Both the position numbers and the translations under genes were made by a program. Source: an uncultured Clostridia bacterium (GTDB lineage: Bacteria; Bacillota; Clostridia; Oscillospirales; CAG-272). Taken from it: a stretch of 64,000 bases of DNA. The number at the start of each line of letters is the position of its first letter. Position 1 is the first letter of the stretch. The stretch spans positions 1 to 64,000 of the forward strand of contig CANRIL010000004.1 in NCBI GenBank assembly GCA_947630625.1, written 5' to 3'. Below, one piece after another: positions 38,366 through 48,858 of this stretch. The notes below the pieces were generated by a model. That model searched no databases. It saw nothing but the letters and a program-made list of their open reading frames with translations, and was not told the DNA's origin.

Positions 38366-39265
38366 TTATGCAGATAATGTGGTCCTTATTTTTGTGAAAA
38401 TCAGCTTGTTCACTACCATTTCGACGCGTTCACGGACTTCTTCTTCCGTTGTCTTTACGTATATCTTCGTCGTGTTTATGCTGCTGTGGCCGAGAAGCGC
38501 CGCAAGCTGAACGATATCATGCGTCTCCATGTAAAATGTTCGCGCGAACAGCTTGCGGAGGTTGTGCGGAAACACCTTGCTCTCTGCAACTTTCGCTTTC
38601 TTGCAGAGCCGCTTCATCTGCTTCCAGATGGCGCTCCTGTCGAGCGGTTTGCCGCTTTTCGTCCGGAATATCGGTCCCGATTCGATTTTGTTTTCCTTAA
38701 TATATGCGAGTACCTCCCGCTTCAGCTCGTCCGCCACGATCACACGGCGGTTTTTCTTTTTGCATCGGACAGTCACGCGCACCTTATCGAGCTTGCAGCG
38801 GAACGATTCCACTGTGAAATATTTCACCTCCGACACGCGTATGCCTGTCGAGAATATGACGAGCAAAAGCAGATGCAGCCGCCTGTTATCCTTCGCCGCG
38901 TCGAGCAAACGCTCAAATTCATCCTTCGTCAGATTCTTCTCTTCCGGATTGAACGGTAACTCCTGAATTCTCAGATTCGACACTGCGCAGTCGGGGCGTC
39001 CGACGAATTTGAGAAGCGCACGGATCGACGATATCATCGAATTTATGCTTGAATCGGCGAATTTACCGCATTCTAAAAGATGCGCTTTGTACGCAAGCAC
39101 CCTCTCCTTCGAAAGCGGCTCGCCGCCGAGAAAGGACGCAAAACCGGCAATGTCGCGGATATACTTATCGATCGTGAACTCGGATTTTTCTTCGGAAATG
39201 AGATAGGAACGAAAAGAAGCTATTACTTCGCTTGTGATGTACGTTTCGGCTGCGGTGCTTGACAT
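38366..39265 (-). CDS. Tyrosine-type recombinase
   Basis: SAM-like N-terminal domain; STGIRVSEV, HNLRKLFARTFY and LLGHSSINTTKIYV catalytic motifs. Confidence 0.9.
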   Translation of the reverse strand: MSSTAAETYITSEVIASFRSYLISEEKSEFTIDKYIRDIAGFASFLGGEPLSKERVLAYKAHLLECGKFADSSINSMISSIRALLKFVGRPDCAVSNLRIQELPFNPEEKNLTKDEFERLLDAAKDNRRLHLLLLVIFSTGIRVSEVKYFTVESFRCKLDKVRVTVRCKKKNRRVIVADELKREVLAYIKENKIESGPIFRTKSGKPLDRSAIWKQMKRLCKKAKVAESKVFPHNLRKLFARTFYMETHDIVQLAALLGHSSINTTKIYVKTTEEEVRERVEMVVNKLIFTKIRTTLSA

Positions 39266-39562
39266 TGTTTGAAACTCCCTTGTTCGGTGATTTTCCGCGC
39301 GTCGGCGGTTACATATATTTTAGCGAATTTATTGAATCTTGTGCAATTTAAAATCACGCAAATCTTTCGGGCTTTTCAAAAACTTTCCGTATAGCACACC
39401 TGCACGGTCGACATATCTGACCGCACGGGATTTTATCAACGTCAATTAGGTTATAATAAAAAAACGTGCCCTGCTTCCCGCATGAACACGCTTTTTTGTC
39501 AGACTGCGCCGGGGACGATTCTTTCGGAAATTTCCCCGATCGTATTATTATCTTACATCATC

Positions 39563-39979
39563 TTACATCGACTCGGCGCTGAAGCTCTGCGGGAGCAGTT
39601 CGCCAAGCGTATATGTGCTGAATTTTTTCGGCGAGCCGAGTATCACCCTGAAATCAGGCCGGCAGAACTCCGCCATAAACTGGCGGCATATGCCGCATGG
39701 CGGACATTCGCCGAGCGGCTCACCGGCAGCAATTATATCTTCCCTTCCGCCGACTATCGCTATGGCGTCAAAATCGCGCTCGCCTGCGGCGACAGCCGCC
39801 GAAAAAGCGACGCGTTCCGCGCATATCGTCGCCGGGTATGAGGCGTTTTCGATGTTGCAGCCGATATATACAGCGCCTCCGCGTGTCAGAAGCGCCGCCC
39901 CGACGCAGAAATGCGAATATGGGCTGTACGCGCGGCGCGCAGCGTCTAAGGCGCGATCTAACAGCTCCGTCTCAGTCAT
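39563..39979 (-). CDS. cdd: Cytidine deaminase
   Basis: YSHFCVGAALLTRGGAVYIGCNIENASYPATICAERVAF...PPCGICRQFMAEF. Confidence 0.93.
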   Translation of the reverse strand: MTETELLDRALDAARRAYSPYSHFCVGAALLTRGGAVYIGCNIENASYPATICAERVAFSAAVAAGERDFDAIAIVGGREDIIAAGEPLGECPPCGICRQFMAEFCRPDFRVILGSPKKFSTYTLGELLPQSFSAESM

Positions 39980-40117
39980 AAATTTTCTCTCCATTCCGCC
40001 GAGGCGCATCAGCACACTTTATAAATTCGGGATACGGCTTTGCCGGTGAAACGCGCCCGTTTTAAAACCGGATCGACGCCGTGGAGACCGGCGCTCCGAC
40101 AACGGAAGCCCGCGCCT

Positions 40118-41278
40118 TCACGCCATCGACTCCGAAAAGCTCTCCCCCGCGCCGTTCCATTCGATCCCGAGAAGCTCCGCGACCGTCGCGGCCGTATCCG
40201 CAAACGTTTTACGCACGCCGAGGCAGACCGGCTTTATTTTTTTGCCGAAGACGAGTATCGGCACGTACTCGCGCGTGTGGTCGGTGCTGACATCTCCCGG
40301 GTCGCAGCCGTGGTCTGCCGTGATTATAAGCGCATCTTCCTCGCCGAGAAGCGGCAGAAAGCCGCCGAGCCAGCCGTCAAATTCCGTGAGCGCCCGCGCG
40401 TAACCGTCTACATCGTTTCTGTGTCCGTAAAGCATATCGTAATCGACAAGATTTACAAAGCACAGCCCGCAAAAATCACGCTCCGCGAGCTTTTTTGTCA
40501 CCGCCATGCCGTCCGCGTTGCCGGACGTGTGTATCGCCTCCGTTATGCCGCGGCCTGCAAAAATATCCTCGATCTTGCCGACCGCGATGACATCCCGCTC
40601 GGCAGCCGAGAGCGCGTCAAGCACTGTTTTCCCGGTCGGCTCAAGCGAAAAATCACGGCGGTTCTTCGTCCGTGTAAAATTCGGATATTCGCCCGTATAG
40701 GGTCTGGCGATTACCCTGCCGACTCCGTGCTCGCCTGTCATTATTTCGCGCGCGGCGCGGCAGTATCCGTATAACTCCTGCGGCGGTATCAGCTCTTCGT
40801 GCGCCGCGATCTGAAGCACGCTGTCGGCGGACGTATAGACTATCAAAGCGCCGGTGCGAAGCTGTTCACGCCCGTAGTCGCGTATCACGTCCGTGCCCGA
40901 ATACGGCTTATTGCATATGATGCCTCGCCCCGTCGCACGGCGGAGCGCGTCTGTCACCTCGTCGGGAAAACCGTCGGGATATGTCGGGAACGGGCGCTCC
41001 GATATAACGCCCGCCATCTCCCAGTGACCGACCGTTGTGTCCTTTCCTCTCGAACGCTCAGCCGCCTTGCCGTAAGCGCCGAGCGGACGCGGCGTTTGTC
41101 CAATGAAGCCGAGCCCGTCTATATTGCCAAGTCCGAGCTTTATCATGTTCGGGACCGAAAAGAACTTTGAGCGCGACACGGACAAAAGCGTATTCGCACC
41201 CGCGTCGCCGAAATCGGCGGCGTCCGGCAGCTCGCCGGCGCCTACGCTGTCGAGCACGATCAAAAATACGCGCTTCAT
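40118..41278 (-). CDS. deoB: Phosphopentomutase
   Basis: FLIVLDSVGAGELPDAADFGDAGANT and TADHGCDPGDVSTDHTREYVP. Confidence 0.95.
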   Translation of the reverse strand: MKRVFLIVLDSVGAGELPDAADFGDAGANTLLSVSRSKFFSVPNMIKLGLGNIDGLGFIGQTPRPLGAYGKAAERSRGKDTTVGHWEMAGVISERPFPTYPDGFPDEVTDALRRATGRGIICNKPYSGTDVIRDYGREQLRTGALIVYTSADSVLQIAAHEELIPPQELYGYCRAAREIMTGEHGVGRVIARPYTGEYPNFTRTKNRRDFSLEPTGKTVLDALSAAERDVIAVGKIEDIFAGRGITEAIHTSGNADGMAVTKKLAERDFCGLCFVNLVDYDMLYGHRNDVDGYARALTEFDGWLGGFLPLLGEEDALIITADHGCDPGDVSTDHTREYVPILVFGKKIKPVCLGVRKTFADTAATVAELLGIEWNGAGESFSESMA

Positions 41279-42009
41279 TTTGACTGCATGACGGCTGTGC
41301 GCAGCGCTATCTCTATCATCGTCGAGAACGAATTCTGCCTCTCCTCGACAGTCGTATCCTCGCCCGTGACAAGATGGTCGGAAACCGTGCAGATCGCGAG
41401 CGCATGCTTTCCGGCGCGCGCGGCGTTCATATAAAGCGCCGCTGCCTCCATCTCGACCGCAAGGACGCCCATTTTCGCCCAGTCGAGCGAGTTTTCAACG
41501 TCGTTATAAAATCTGTCCGACGAGACAACGTTTCCGACGTGATACCGGACGCCAATGTCCTCCGCCGCTTTTGCCGCGCACGACAGCAGCTTATATGACG
41601 CGGTAGGCGCAAACGTGCCGGGGAGCGCATATTGCGCGGCATAATTTGAATCCGTGCACGCGCCGAGCGCGAGCACGACATCGCGCACATGCACGTCGCG
41701 GTGGAAGCTGCCCGCCGTGCCGACGCGGATTATATTGTCAACGTCGTAGAAATTGTACAGCTCATAGCTGTAAATGCCCATTGACGGCATACCCATGCCG
41801 CTCGCCATAACGCTGACCGGCACGCCGTCGTAGTAACCCGTGTAGCCCCCGATCCCCCGGACATTATTGACGAGTTTTGATTCGGTCAGAAACGTCTCCG
41901 CGATCATTTTCGCGCGGAGCGGGTCGCCGGGCATGAGCACCGTTTTCGCGAAATCGCCCTTGACCGCCGAATTGTGCGGAGTCGGCGTAGTTGTCTTGTG
42001 TTCGCCCAT
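41275..42009 (-). CDS. deoD: Purine-nucleoside phosphorylase, DeoD type
   Basis: TPTPHNSAVKGDFAKTVLMPGDPLRAKMIAETFL. Confidence 0.95.
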   Translation of the reverse strand: MGEHKTTTPTPHNSAVKGDFAKTVLMPGDPLRAKMIAETFLTESKLVNNVRGIGGYTGYYDGVPVSVMASGMGMPSMGIYSYELYNFYDVDNIIRVGTAGSFHRDVHVRDVVLALGACTDSNYAAQYALPGTFAPTASYKLLSCAAKAAEDIGVRYHVGNVVSSDRFYNDVENSLDWAKMGVLAVEMEAAALYMNAARAGKHALAICTVSDHLVTGEDTTVEERQNSFSTMIEIALRTAVMQSK

Positions 42010-42022
42010 GTTTTTTATCTCC

Positions 42023-42679
42023 TTATTGCTGTTCGGTCTTCATCAGCCTCACAAGCGTACTCGTTCCGAGCCTGTCAGCGCCGATGGAGAGAAACATCGC
42101 GGCGTCCTCAAACGTTTTTATTCCGCCCGCCGCCTTAATTTTGACGTGCGGCGCGCAGTAACGCTTCATCAGTTCGACATCGTGCGCGACAGCGCCGCCT
42201 CCGCCGAAGCCGGTCGATGTTTTGATGAAGTTCGCGCCGGAATCGGAGACGACGCGGCACATCGCGATCTTCTCGTCATCCGTCAGCTTGGAGCACTCGA
42301 TTATGACCTTCAGTATCCTGTCCCCGCACGCGGCCTTGACGCGTCTGATCTCCTCCGCGACCTGATCATACATTCCGTCCTTGACCCAGCCTAAATTTAT
42401 GACCATGTCCACCTCGTCAGCTCCACGGCGTATGGCGTCAGTTGCCATGAACACCTTAGCCGCCGTCGTGTCGTACCCGTTCGGGAAGCCGATGACCGTG
42501 CAGACCGCAATTTTGCCGCGCGCGTATTCGACGGCGCGCCCGACATATGATGCCGGGATGCAGACCGACGCGGTCCCGTATTTTATTCCGTCGTCTATTA
42601 TGCTCCGTATTTCATCCCACGTCGCGGTAACCGACAAAAGCGTGTGATCGACGTGCGAAAGAATCTCTTTTTTATCCAT
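42023..42679 (-). CDS. deoC: Deoxyribose-phosphate aldolase
   Basis: [33 protein letters not shown] and [13 protein letters not shown]. Confidence 0.93.
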   Translation of the reverse strand: MDKKEILSHVDHTLLSVTATWDEIRSIIDDGIKYGTASVCIPASYVGRAVEYARGKIAVCTVIGFPNGYDTTAAKVFMATDAIRRGADEVDMVINLGWVKDGMYDQVAEEIRRVKAACGDRILKVIIECSKLTDDEKIAMCRVVSDSGANFIKTSTGFGGGGAVAHDVELMKRYCAPHVKIKAAGGIKTFEDAAMFLSIGADRLGTSTLVRLMKTEQQ

Positions 42680-42774
42680 GTCTGAAACTGCCTTTTTCTT
42701 ATGTAACTGCTGTATCCTGCGCGTTGAACGCAAAGGACGCCGCTGGTGCGGCGCCCTTTGAAACGCATATTCGT

Positions 42775-43056
42775 TTACGCCTCTGTGTAAACGCTGACCA
42801 GCTTTTTGCCGGTACCGGTGCGCTCGAACTTGACTTTGCCCTCAACGAGCGCAAATAGCGTATCGTCGCTTCCCTTGCCGACGTTTTCACCGGGGTGGAT
42901 CTTCGTTCCTCTCTGGCGAACGAGGATATTGCCCGCGAGAACGTGCTGACCGTCCGCACGCTTGACGCCAAGACGTTTGGACTCACTGTCACGGCCGTTC
43001 TTCGTGGAGCCGACGCCCTTCTTATGTGCGAAATACTGTAAGCTGAGCTTTAACAT
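42775..43056 (-). CDS. rpmA: 50S ribosomal protein L27
   Basis: [32 protein letters not shown]. Confidence 0.97.
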   Translation of the reverse strand: MLKLSLQYFAHKKGVGSTKNGRDSESKRLGVKRADGQHVLAGNILVRQRGTKIHPGENVGKGSDDTLFALVEGKVKFERTGTGKKLVSVYTEA

Positions 43057-43092
43057 TTCGGTAATCTCCTTTCACCTGTCTCCCCATACGGT

Positions 43093-43458
43093 TTAATCCG
43101 CATCGGGTCTTCTTTCCTCTACCTCGACCTCGAGATAGTCGTAATACTCTTCTGTCAGGTCCATGAGCTGATAATAGTAAGCCTTGATAAGCCCGGACAG
43201 CGCGTACTGCCGCCGCTCATCCTGCTCGTAACCGGGAAGCGCGCCTCGCAAAATGAGGCTTATGTCCGCCGTATTTTCGTCAATCCTGTAATCGGCTTCC
43301 GATTCGTATGCGACCTCCGCCGCGTTGATGATAAGCATCGTCATCGCCGAAAGCGCCGCACATAAAACATCGTCTCCCGACTCCCCGTAGCCCGTGTGAC
43401 CGACTTCCTCAAAGCCGTAATAAATACCGCCGTGAGTGTAGAATGTGATCTTTGTCAC
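43093..43458 (-). CDS. prp: Ribosomal-processing cysteine protease Prp
   Basis: GHTGYGESGDDVLCAALSAMTM between rplU and rpmA. Confidence 0.92.
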   Translation of the reverse strand: MTKITFYTHGGIYYGFEEVGHTGYGESGDDVLCAALSAMTMLIINAAEVAYESEADYRIDENTADISLILRGALPGYEQDERRQYALSGLIKAYYYQLMDLTEEYYDYLEVEVEERRPDAD

Positions 43459-43469
43459 GTCTTTTGGAC

Positions 43470-43781
43470 TCAGCCGTTTATAGCCGAAATCTGAACCTTC
43501 GTATAGGGCTGACGGTGACCGATCTTCTTCTTCTCGTTCTTCTTTGCCTTATAGCGGAGAACGTGGATCTTCCTGCCCTTGACGTTGCCGAGAACGTCCG
43601 CCGTGACGGTCGCGCCGTCAACGTAAGGAGCGCCGAGCTTGACGCCGTCGTTGCCGGAGACTGCCAGCACGTGATCGAAGGTATATTTGTCACCCTCGTT
43701 TGCTCCGAGAAGCTCAACGTAAATGATTTCGCCCTCGCTTACCTTGTACTGCTTTCCGCCCGTTTCGATTACTGCGTACAC
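43470..43781 (-). CDS. rplU: 50S ribosomal protein L21
   Basis: [28 protein letters not shown] start. Confidence 0.95.
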   Translation of the reverse strand: MYAVIETGGKQYKVSEGEIIYVELLGANEGDKYTFDHVLAVSGNDGVKLGAPYVDGATVTADVLGNVKGRKIHVLRYKAKKNEKKKIGHRQPYTKVQISAING

Positions 43782-44101
43782 GAAAAGCACCTCACTTTCA
43801 AAATAGACTCGCTGCCGACGGGCGGCGCAAAACTGCGCGCTTAAAGAGCCCGCTCACAAGCGGCATAGTATTATACCATGCCGCAAACAGACGTGTCAAT
43901 AGTTTTTTATAAAAAAACTCTGTTATGAAAAACCTTATCGCGAATTTTTACCGGCAAAAGCAGAGCCGCAGATAAATTTTTGCCGTAAAGGTTTTCAGAG
44001 GCTGTTATAAAATCCTCTATAAGTCAAAAATTGAAGTCCCGATCCAAAAAAATGACCCGCCGGATGGCGGGTCGTTTCAGTATTGCGAGTTGACGTTCCG
44101 G

Positions 44102-44962
44102 TCAGCCGCCGCAGCCGCAGTGTTTGCCGCCGGACGGTTCCCTTCCGCAGTCCCTGTCGTCATCGCGCGGGATGAAGGACGGCGGGTAGAACTCGTTTAC
44201 CGGGAAGGACATCGTGCGGAAGAGCGCGCACGGGTCGTCGTTTTCGGGGCTGACGCATTCCTTGTCGGGAACCGTATACTCGGTCGCGTTTATGAGATAC
44301 TGAGCAGGACGCTCGATCCTGACGACCGAGAAGAAGCCGAGGGACACGACGAGGACTCTCTCGTCGTCATCGTCGCAAAGTCCGCCGCCGACATCGCGGA
44401 GCACGTGTTCCGGAATATCGTCCGCCGTGCAGCAGCACATGCAGCAGCCGCAGCTCTGCGGCTCCACTATCTTAGCGCCGAGAACGATAGGATCGACCGT
44501 TTCAAGCACCGCGACCGGCATATTCGTGCCGACGCGCTTGCCGGACAGGTCCGGACGGCGGCAGGAATTGCCGTCAAACGGGTCGCTCTTGAAGATGTTG
44601 ACGTTGCCTTCGGACGCGAACAGGATGACATTCTTCTCGACGGCGGCGATGCCGACGATCTCCTGCGGCATTCCGTTGACGCAGACCTCAAACGTCACCT
44701 TGACGAAAATGCGGATGTTTATCTGATAAAACCCGCGGTTGAACGGCACGGGAGAAACGTCGAGCGTCGCCGCTACCGTTTCGGCTGACTTGGTGCGGAC
44801 AGCGCCCGCGCGGTTGATAAGCTCCTGGCCGAATGATGTCAGATATACTCTTACGTCCTCGAAGCAGTCCTTGTCACGGCATGAATCAAGAACTCTGTAT
44901 GTGTCGATACAGACCGTCTCGCGGCAGGACTGACCGTTATTGTTGTTTCTGTTCTCTTGCAT
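44102..44962 (-). CDS. Cysteine-rich conserved hypothetical protein
   Basis: MQENRNNNNGQSCRETVCIDTYRVLDSCRDKDCFEDV...QSCGCCMCCCTADD...GGKHCGCGG; good RBS before 44962. Confidence 0.65.
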   Translation of the reverse strand: MQENRNNNNGQSCRETVCIDTYRVLDSCRDKDCFEDVRVYLTSFGQELINRAGAVRTKSAETVAATLDVSPVPFNRGFYQINIRIFVKVTFEVCVNGMPQEIVGIAAVEKNVILFASEGNVNIFKSDPFDGNSCRRPDLSGKRVGTNMPVAVLETVDPIVLGAKIVEPQSCGCCMCCCTADDIPEHVLRDVGGGLCDDDDERVLVVSLGFFSVVRIERPAQYLINATEYTVPDKECVSPENDDPCALFRTMSFPVNEFYPPSFIPRDDDRDCGREPSGGKHCGCGG

Positions 44963-45298
44963 GGAGAAGCATTCCTCCTTGGAATTTGAAGCGGATGAAA
45001 ACGATGCTTTCACGATGGGAGAGCCGCGTCTACACAAAAGACGCGCTTTTTTGTCAAGCCGCGTTCACGGCGCAACTTTGTAAATCTAAAGTCCCCGTCA
45101 TCTGCCGGGTCTTCATCCGCTTTCAATTTCATGATATGCCGCCCCATGCCCATATGCCACGAATGACGAAAAAGATTTTATTCGTCCGTTAAAGGGCGGC
45201 GCAAATATATGCGCCCCGGCAGCATCTCCCGACCAAATTGGCAAAAAATCGGGAAAGCGCCGGGGCGCATATGATAAGAAAGGAGGTTAATTTTTAAA

Positions 45299-45706
45299 TT
45301 ATATGTATTTCTTCATCGTTTCCGTTGCGTCGGACGCGTCGATCGTTGAGGTGATTATGACGTTGATGCCGTGGACGTTCGCGAACGAATTCGTCTTGTC
45401 AAGGAACACGTCGAACGCCTCTTTGTCCTCGCCGCAGATGCGGAGCGCCGAATCTATGAAGATATCGGTTATGTCATGATTGCTGGCATAGATGCCGGAA
45501 ACGAAACCGTAAAGTGAATACGCGTCAGAAATGAGATACTCTTCGGCTGGGATCAGGCGGCACTGATACTTGATGTCAAAGCGAAGCTTGTCGTTGCGTT
45601 CAATACAGACGACGGAGCCCTTTGTCCGCGCGACAGCCTCATTGACGAGCTCTATCATTTGTTTTGTTTTTCCTGTTCCCTTGAGTCCGATGATAAGTTT
45701 AAGCAT
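45299..45706 (-). CDS. P-loop NTP-binding protein of unknown function
   Basis: Walker A GLKGTGKT; 135 aa. Confidence 0.7.
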   Translation of the reverse strand: MLKLIIGLKGTGKTKQMIELVNEAVARTKGSVVCIERNDKLRFDIKYQCRLIPAEEYLISDAYSLYGFVSGIYASNHDITDIFIDSALRICGEDKEAFDVFLDKTNSFANVHGINVIITSTIDASDATETMKKYI

Positions 45707-45827
45707 TGTGTGTCCTTTCGTGCCCGCAAGGCGGGCAGTTTGTGTTGCCCTTCTGTTTATATTGTATCACGTTTGATGTGTAAATTCAATAGAAAAATCG
45801 TGATACCGCGTAAATTATTTGTACCGC

Positions 45828-47171
45828 TCAAAGCTTCGAAATTCTGAGAGCGAGCTCCTTCCCGCGTTCCTCGCTGCCCTTCTTTCCAAGCAGCGCGAAC
45901 ATGTTCTTCTTGTAGCTCTCGACGCCCGGCTGGTCAAAGGGGTTGACGCCGAGCATATAGCCTGAAATCGCGCAGGCGAGCTCAAAGAAGTAGATGAGGT
46001 AACCCGTCTCGTATTCGCTCCTGTCGGGCGTTTCGAGCTTGAGATTCGGTACGCCGCCGTCCACATGGGCGAGCAGAGTGCCGAGCATTGCCTTATGGTT
46101 GATCTCATCGAGCTCTTTTCCGGCGATATAGTTGAGCCCGTCGGTGTCCTCTGGGTCAAACGGCACCTTCAATGAATCCTTCGGATTCACGATATCGACG
46201 ACAGTCTCAAAAAGATTGCGGCTGCCGTCCTGTATGAACTGACCGAGCGAATGAAGGTCTGTCGAGAAGATGACCGACGACGGATAAATACCCTTGCCGT
46301 CCTTGCCTTCGCTTTCGCCGTAAAGCTGCTTCCACCATTCGGCGAACATCGCTGCCGCCGGCTCATAGCTGACAAGTATCTCCGTCGTTTTGCCGCGGCG
46401 GTAAAGTATGTTGCGGCATGCGGCATATCTCATGGCGTCGTTGTCGGAAAAAGGTGCGAACAGGTACTGCTCCCTCGCCGCCGCGGCTCCCGCCATCAGC
46501 GCGTCGATATCTATTCCGGCAACGGCGATCGGCAAAAGCCCAACGGCGGTGAGCACGGAATATCTGCCGCCGATGTCGTCCGGGACAACGAACGTCTCAT
46601 ATCCCATTCTGTCGGAAAATTCCTTGAGCGTTCCGCGCGCTTTGTCGGTCGTCGCGAAAATGCGCTTTTTCGCCTCTTCCTCGCCGTATTTCTTTATAAG
46701 AACGTCGCGGAAAACGCGGAAAGCGATCGCCGGTTCCGTCGTCGTGCCCGACTTGGAAACGACGTTTACGCAGATGTCCTTTCCCTCGCACATGCGGAGA
46801 AGATCAGAAAGCGCGGAGGCGCTGATGCTGTTCCCCGCAAAATATATTTCGGGCGTGCCGTTTTTCACGGCGTTGTAGTTGTTCGACTTGATATATTCAA
46901 TGACTGCGCGCGCGCCAAGGTATGAGCCGCCTATGCCGATGACAACGAGAACGTCGCACATTCCCTTTATTCTCTCCGCCGCCGCCTTTATGCGGGAAAA
47001 CTCATCCTTATCATAGTCGACGGGGAGATCGACCCAGCCAAGAAAATCGCTGCCCTGACCGCATTTCGCGCGAACGAACGCAAGCGCTGCCTCAGCAGTC
47101 GGCGCGATATAATCAAGCTCATGGCTTTTTATAAACTGGCTTGCAAATTTTGTGTTAAGTTTAACGCTCAT
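45828..47171 (-). CDS. pgi: Glucose-6-phosphate isomerase
   Basis: [31 protein letters not shown] and [13 protein letters not shown]. Confidence 0.96.
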   Translation of the reverse strand: MSVKLNTKFASQFIKSHELDYIAPTAEAALAFVRAKCGQGSDFLGWVDLPVDYDKDEFSRIKAAAERIKGMCDVLVVIGIGGSYLGARAVIEYIKSNNYNAVKNGTPEIYFAGNSISASALSDLLRMCEGKDICVNVVSKSGTTTEPAIAFRVFRDVLIKKYGEEEAKKRIFATTDKARGTLKEFSDRMGYETFVVPDDIGGRYSVLTAVGLLPIAVAGIDIDALMAGAAAAREQYLFAPFSDNDAMRYAACRNILYRRGKTTEILVSYEPAAAMFAEWWKQLYGESEGKDGKGIYPSSVIFSTDLHSLGQFIQDGSRNLFETVVDIVNPKDSLKVPFDPEDTDGLNYIAGKELDEINHKAMLGTLLAHVDGGVPNLKLETPDRSEYETGYLIYFFELACAISGYMLGVNPFDQPGVESYKKNMFALLGKKGSEERGKELALRISKL

Positions 47172-47263
47172 TATATTTTCCGCCTTCTTTCGTTATGTTC
47201 CGATGCTTTAAATATACCACAAATCGCGCGCCATTTCAAGTAGGTTCAGCCGATTTTCCGCCG

Positions 47264-48487
47264 TCAGAGCAGTATCCCGTAGAGCATCCGCAGCAAAAGC
47301 CCCCAATAGCTGATTTTTTCCACGTCCTCGACCGCGCGGACAGGGACGCTGCCTATCTGTTCTTCCCCGACCTTGTAGACGACCTCGCCGATGACATCTC
47401 CCTTTTTGACCGGAGCCGCCGCTGACTCATTGAGCGTGACAGTCTCGGTCACATTTTTCTCGTCGCCCTTCTTGAGCATCGCGGAGAACGAACCGTACTC
47501 GCCAGCGACCTCGTCGGCGACGCCGCCAGTGACCGGTATCTTGTCTGTCTGCCCGCCGTTCGCCGTATAGACGGCATAGTTTGCGTAACCGTAATCGAGC
47601 AGCGTCTTCGCCGCTTCATTTCTTATATCGCGCGTCGGCGAGCCCATAATGACCGCGATAAGCTGCATTCCGTCGCGATTTGCCGTCGCCGAGATGCAGA
47701 ACCCCGCCTTTGACGTTGAGCCCGTCTTAAGTCCCGTCGCGCCGCGATAGAAACGGATGAGCCTGTTCGTGTTTGTGAGTCCGAATGCACCGTTTCTGAT
47801 CGAATCCATCCACACCGTCGTGTATTCGAACACTTTCGGATGCTTCGTTATGAGTTCACGCGACATTATAGCGATGTCGCGGGCGGAGATCAGATGAGAT
47901 TCCGCGTCGGGCGCGTCGTCAAGTCCGTTCGTATTGACAAAATGCGTGTGCTCCATGCCGAGCTCGGCGGCGCGCTCGTTCATTCTCGCGACAAACGCCT
48001 CTTCACTGCCCGCAACGTATTCGGCAAGCGCGACCGTTGCGTCATTCGCGGACGCAATCAAAACACATTTCAAAAGCTCCTCGACGGTCATTTCCTCGCC
48101 CGGCTCAAGATAAACCTGCGAGCCGCCCATCGAAGACGCGTATTCGCTGCACGAAACCTTGTCTTCAAGCGTTATTTTGCCAGAATCGACCGCCTCCATG
48201 ATGAGCAGCACCGACATTATCTTCGTAACGGACGCCGGACGAAGCGCTTCGTCCGCGTTTGATTCATAGAGCACCGCACCCGTCGACGCCTCCATCAGAA
48301 TCGCGCTCTTCGCGTTGACCGTCAGCGACGCCGACGCGGCGCCGTCGACCGCGTTTGTTCCGCCCGCCTCATCAGATATCGGCGCAATTCCGTCCTCATC
48401 CCCGCCGTCAGCATAAAGCGGCATCACGCCTAAAACCGCGAGCAGAAGCGCCATGACAGCCGCGACCGCTTTGTATATACGTCCCAT
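47264..48487 (-). CDS. dacF: Serine-type D-Ala-D-Ala carboxypeptidase (PBP5/DacF-like)
   Basis: SAILMEASTGAVLYESNADEALRPASVTKIMSVLL and TGLKTGSTSKAGFC. Confidence 0.9.
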   Translation of the reverse strand: MGRIYKAVAAVMALLLAVLGVMPLYADGGDEDGIAPISDEAGGTNAVDGAASASLTVNAKSAILMEASTGAVLYESNADEALRPASVTKIMSVLLIMEAVDSGKITLEDKVSCSEYASSMGGSQVYLEPGEEMTVEELLKCVLIASANDATVALAEYVAGSEEAFVARMNERAAELGMEHTHFVNTNGLDDAPDAESHLISARDIAIMSRELITKHPKVFEYTTVWMDSIRNGAFGLTNTNRLIRFYRGATGLKTGSTSKAGFCISATANRDGMQLIAVIMGSPTRDIRNEAAKTLLDYGYANYAVYTANGGQTDKIPVTGGVADEVAGEYGSFSAMLKKGDEKNVTETVTLNESAAAPVKKGDVIGEVVYKVGEEQIGSVPVRAVEDVEKISYWGLLLRMLYGILL

Positions 48488-48625
48488 AAAAAATACCCCC
48501 GTACCGTTTTTTATATTTATACGGCTCCATGCGGGAGTTTATGAGTTATGAAGTTGACGGGATCAGGTTTTTATAGGCGCGGAGGCAAAACAAATCTTCG
48601 CGGAGATGTGTTCATTAAAAAATTG

Positions 48626-48773
48626 TTGATGCGATTTTCGGCGGGGCAGATAAAATGATGCGTTTCATTGCTTGGTCTGATCAAATGATGCGATTTTCGA
48701 CGGATCAGATTTAATGATGCGTTTCATTGGCGGATCAGATAAAATGGTGCGTTTCATCGGCAGGTCAGATAAA
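48626..48773. repeat. Five imperfect tandem copies of a ~30-bp repeat
   Basis: Consensus ATGATGCGTTTCATTGGCGGATCAGATAAA; units begin near 48626, 48655, 48685, 48714 and 48744. Confidence 0.9.
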
Positions 48774-48858
48774 ATGAACCGCGCACAAACATGGCAACCA
48801 CCAATTGATCAGAGCCGTAAATTCCAAAATAAAAAGGCAGCCAAAAGCTGCCTTTTTA

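Larger units (their letters stand above)
38052..38379. repeat. Putative invertible DNA segment bounded by exact 20-bp inverted repeats
   Basis: CATTATCTGCATAATGTAGT at 38052-38071; its exact reverse complement ACTACATTATGCAGATAATG at 38360-38379. Directly downstream of, and overlapping the 3' end of, a tyrosine recombinase gene. Confidence 0.7.

Noticed and set aside
38366-39265. Tyrosine recombinase as the integrase of a prophage or ICE
   Set aside because: No phage or conjugation genes nearby, no tRNA attachment site beside it, and flanking genes are metabolic; a local inversion role fits better.
43795-43900. L21 leader RNA upstream of rplU
   Set aside because: Position fits, but I could not confirm the conserved L21-leader secondary structure by eye; needs an Rfam/cmsearch run.
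48626-48773. Possible CRISPR array
   Set aside because: Units are contiguous and mutually similar along their whole length, with no unique spacers and no cas genes in the window.
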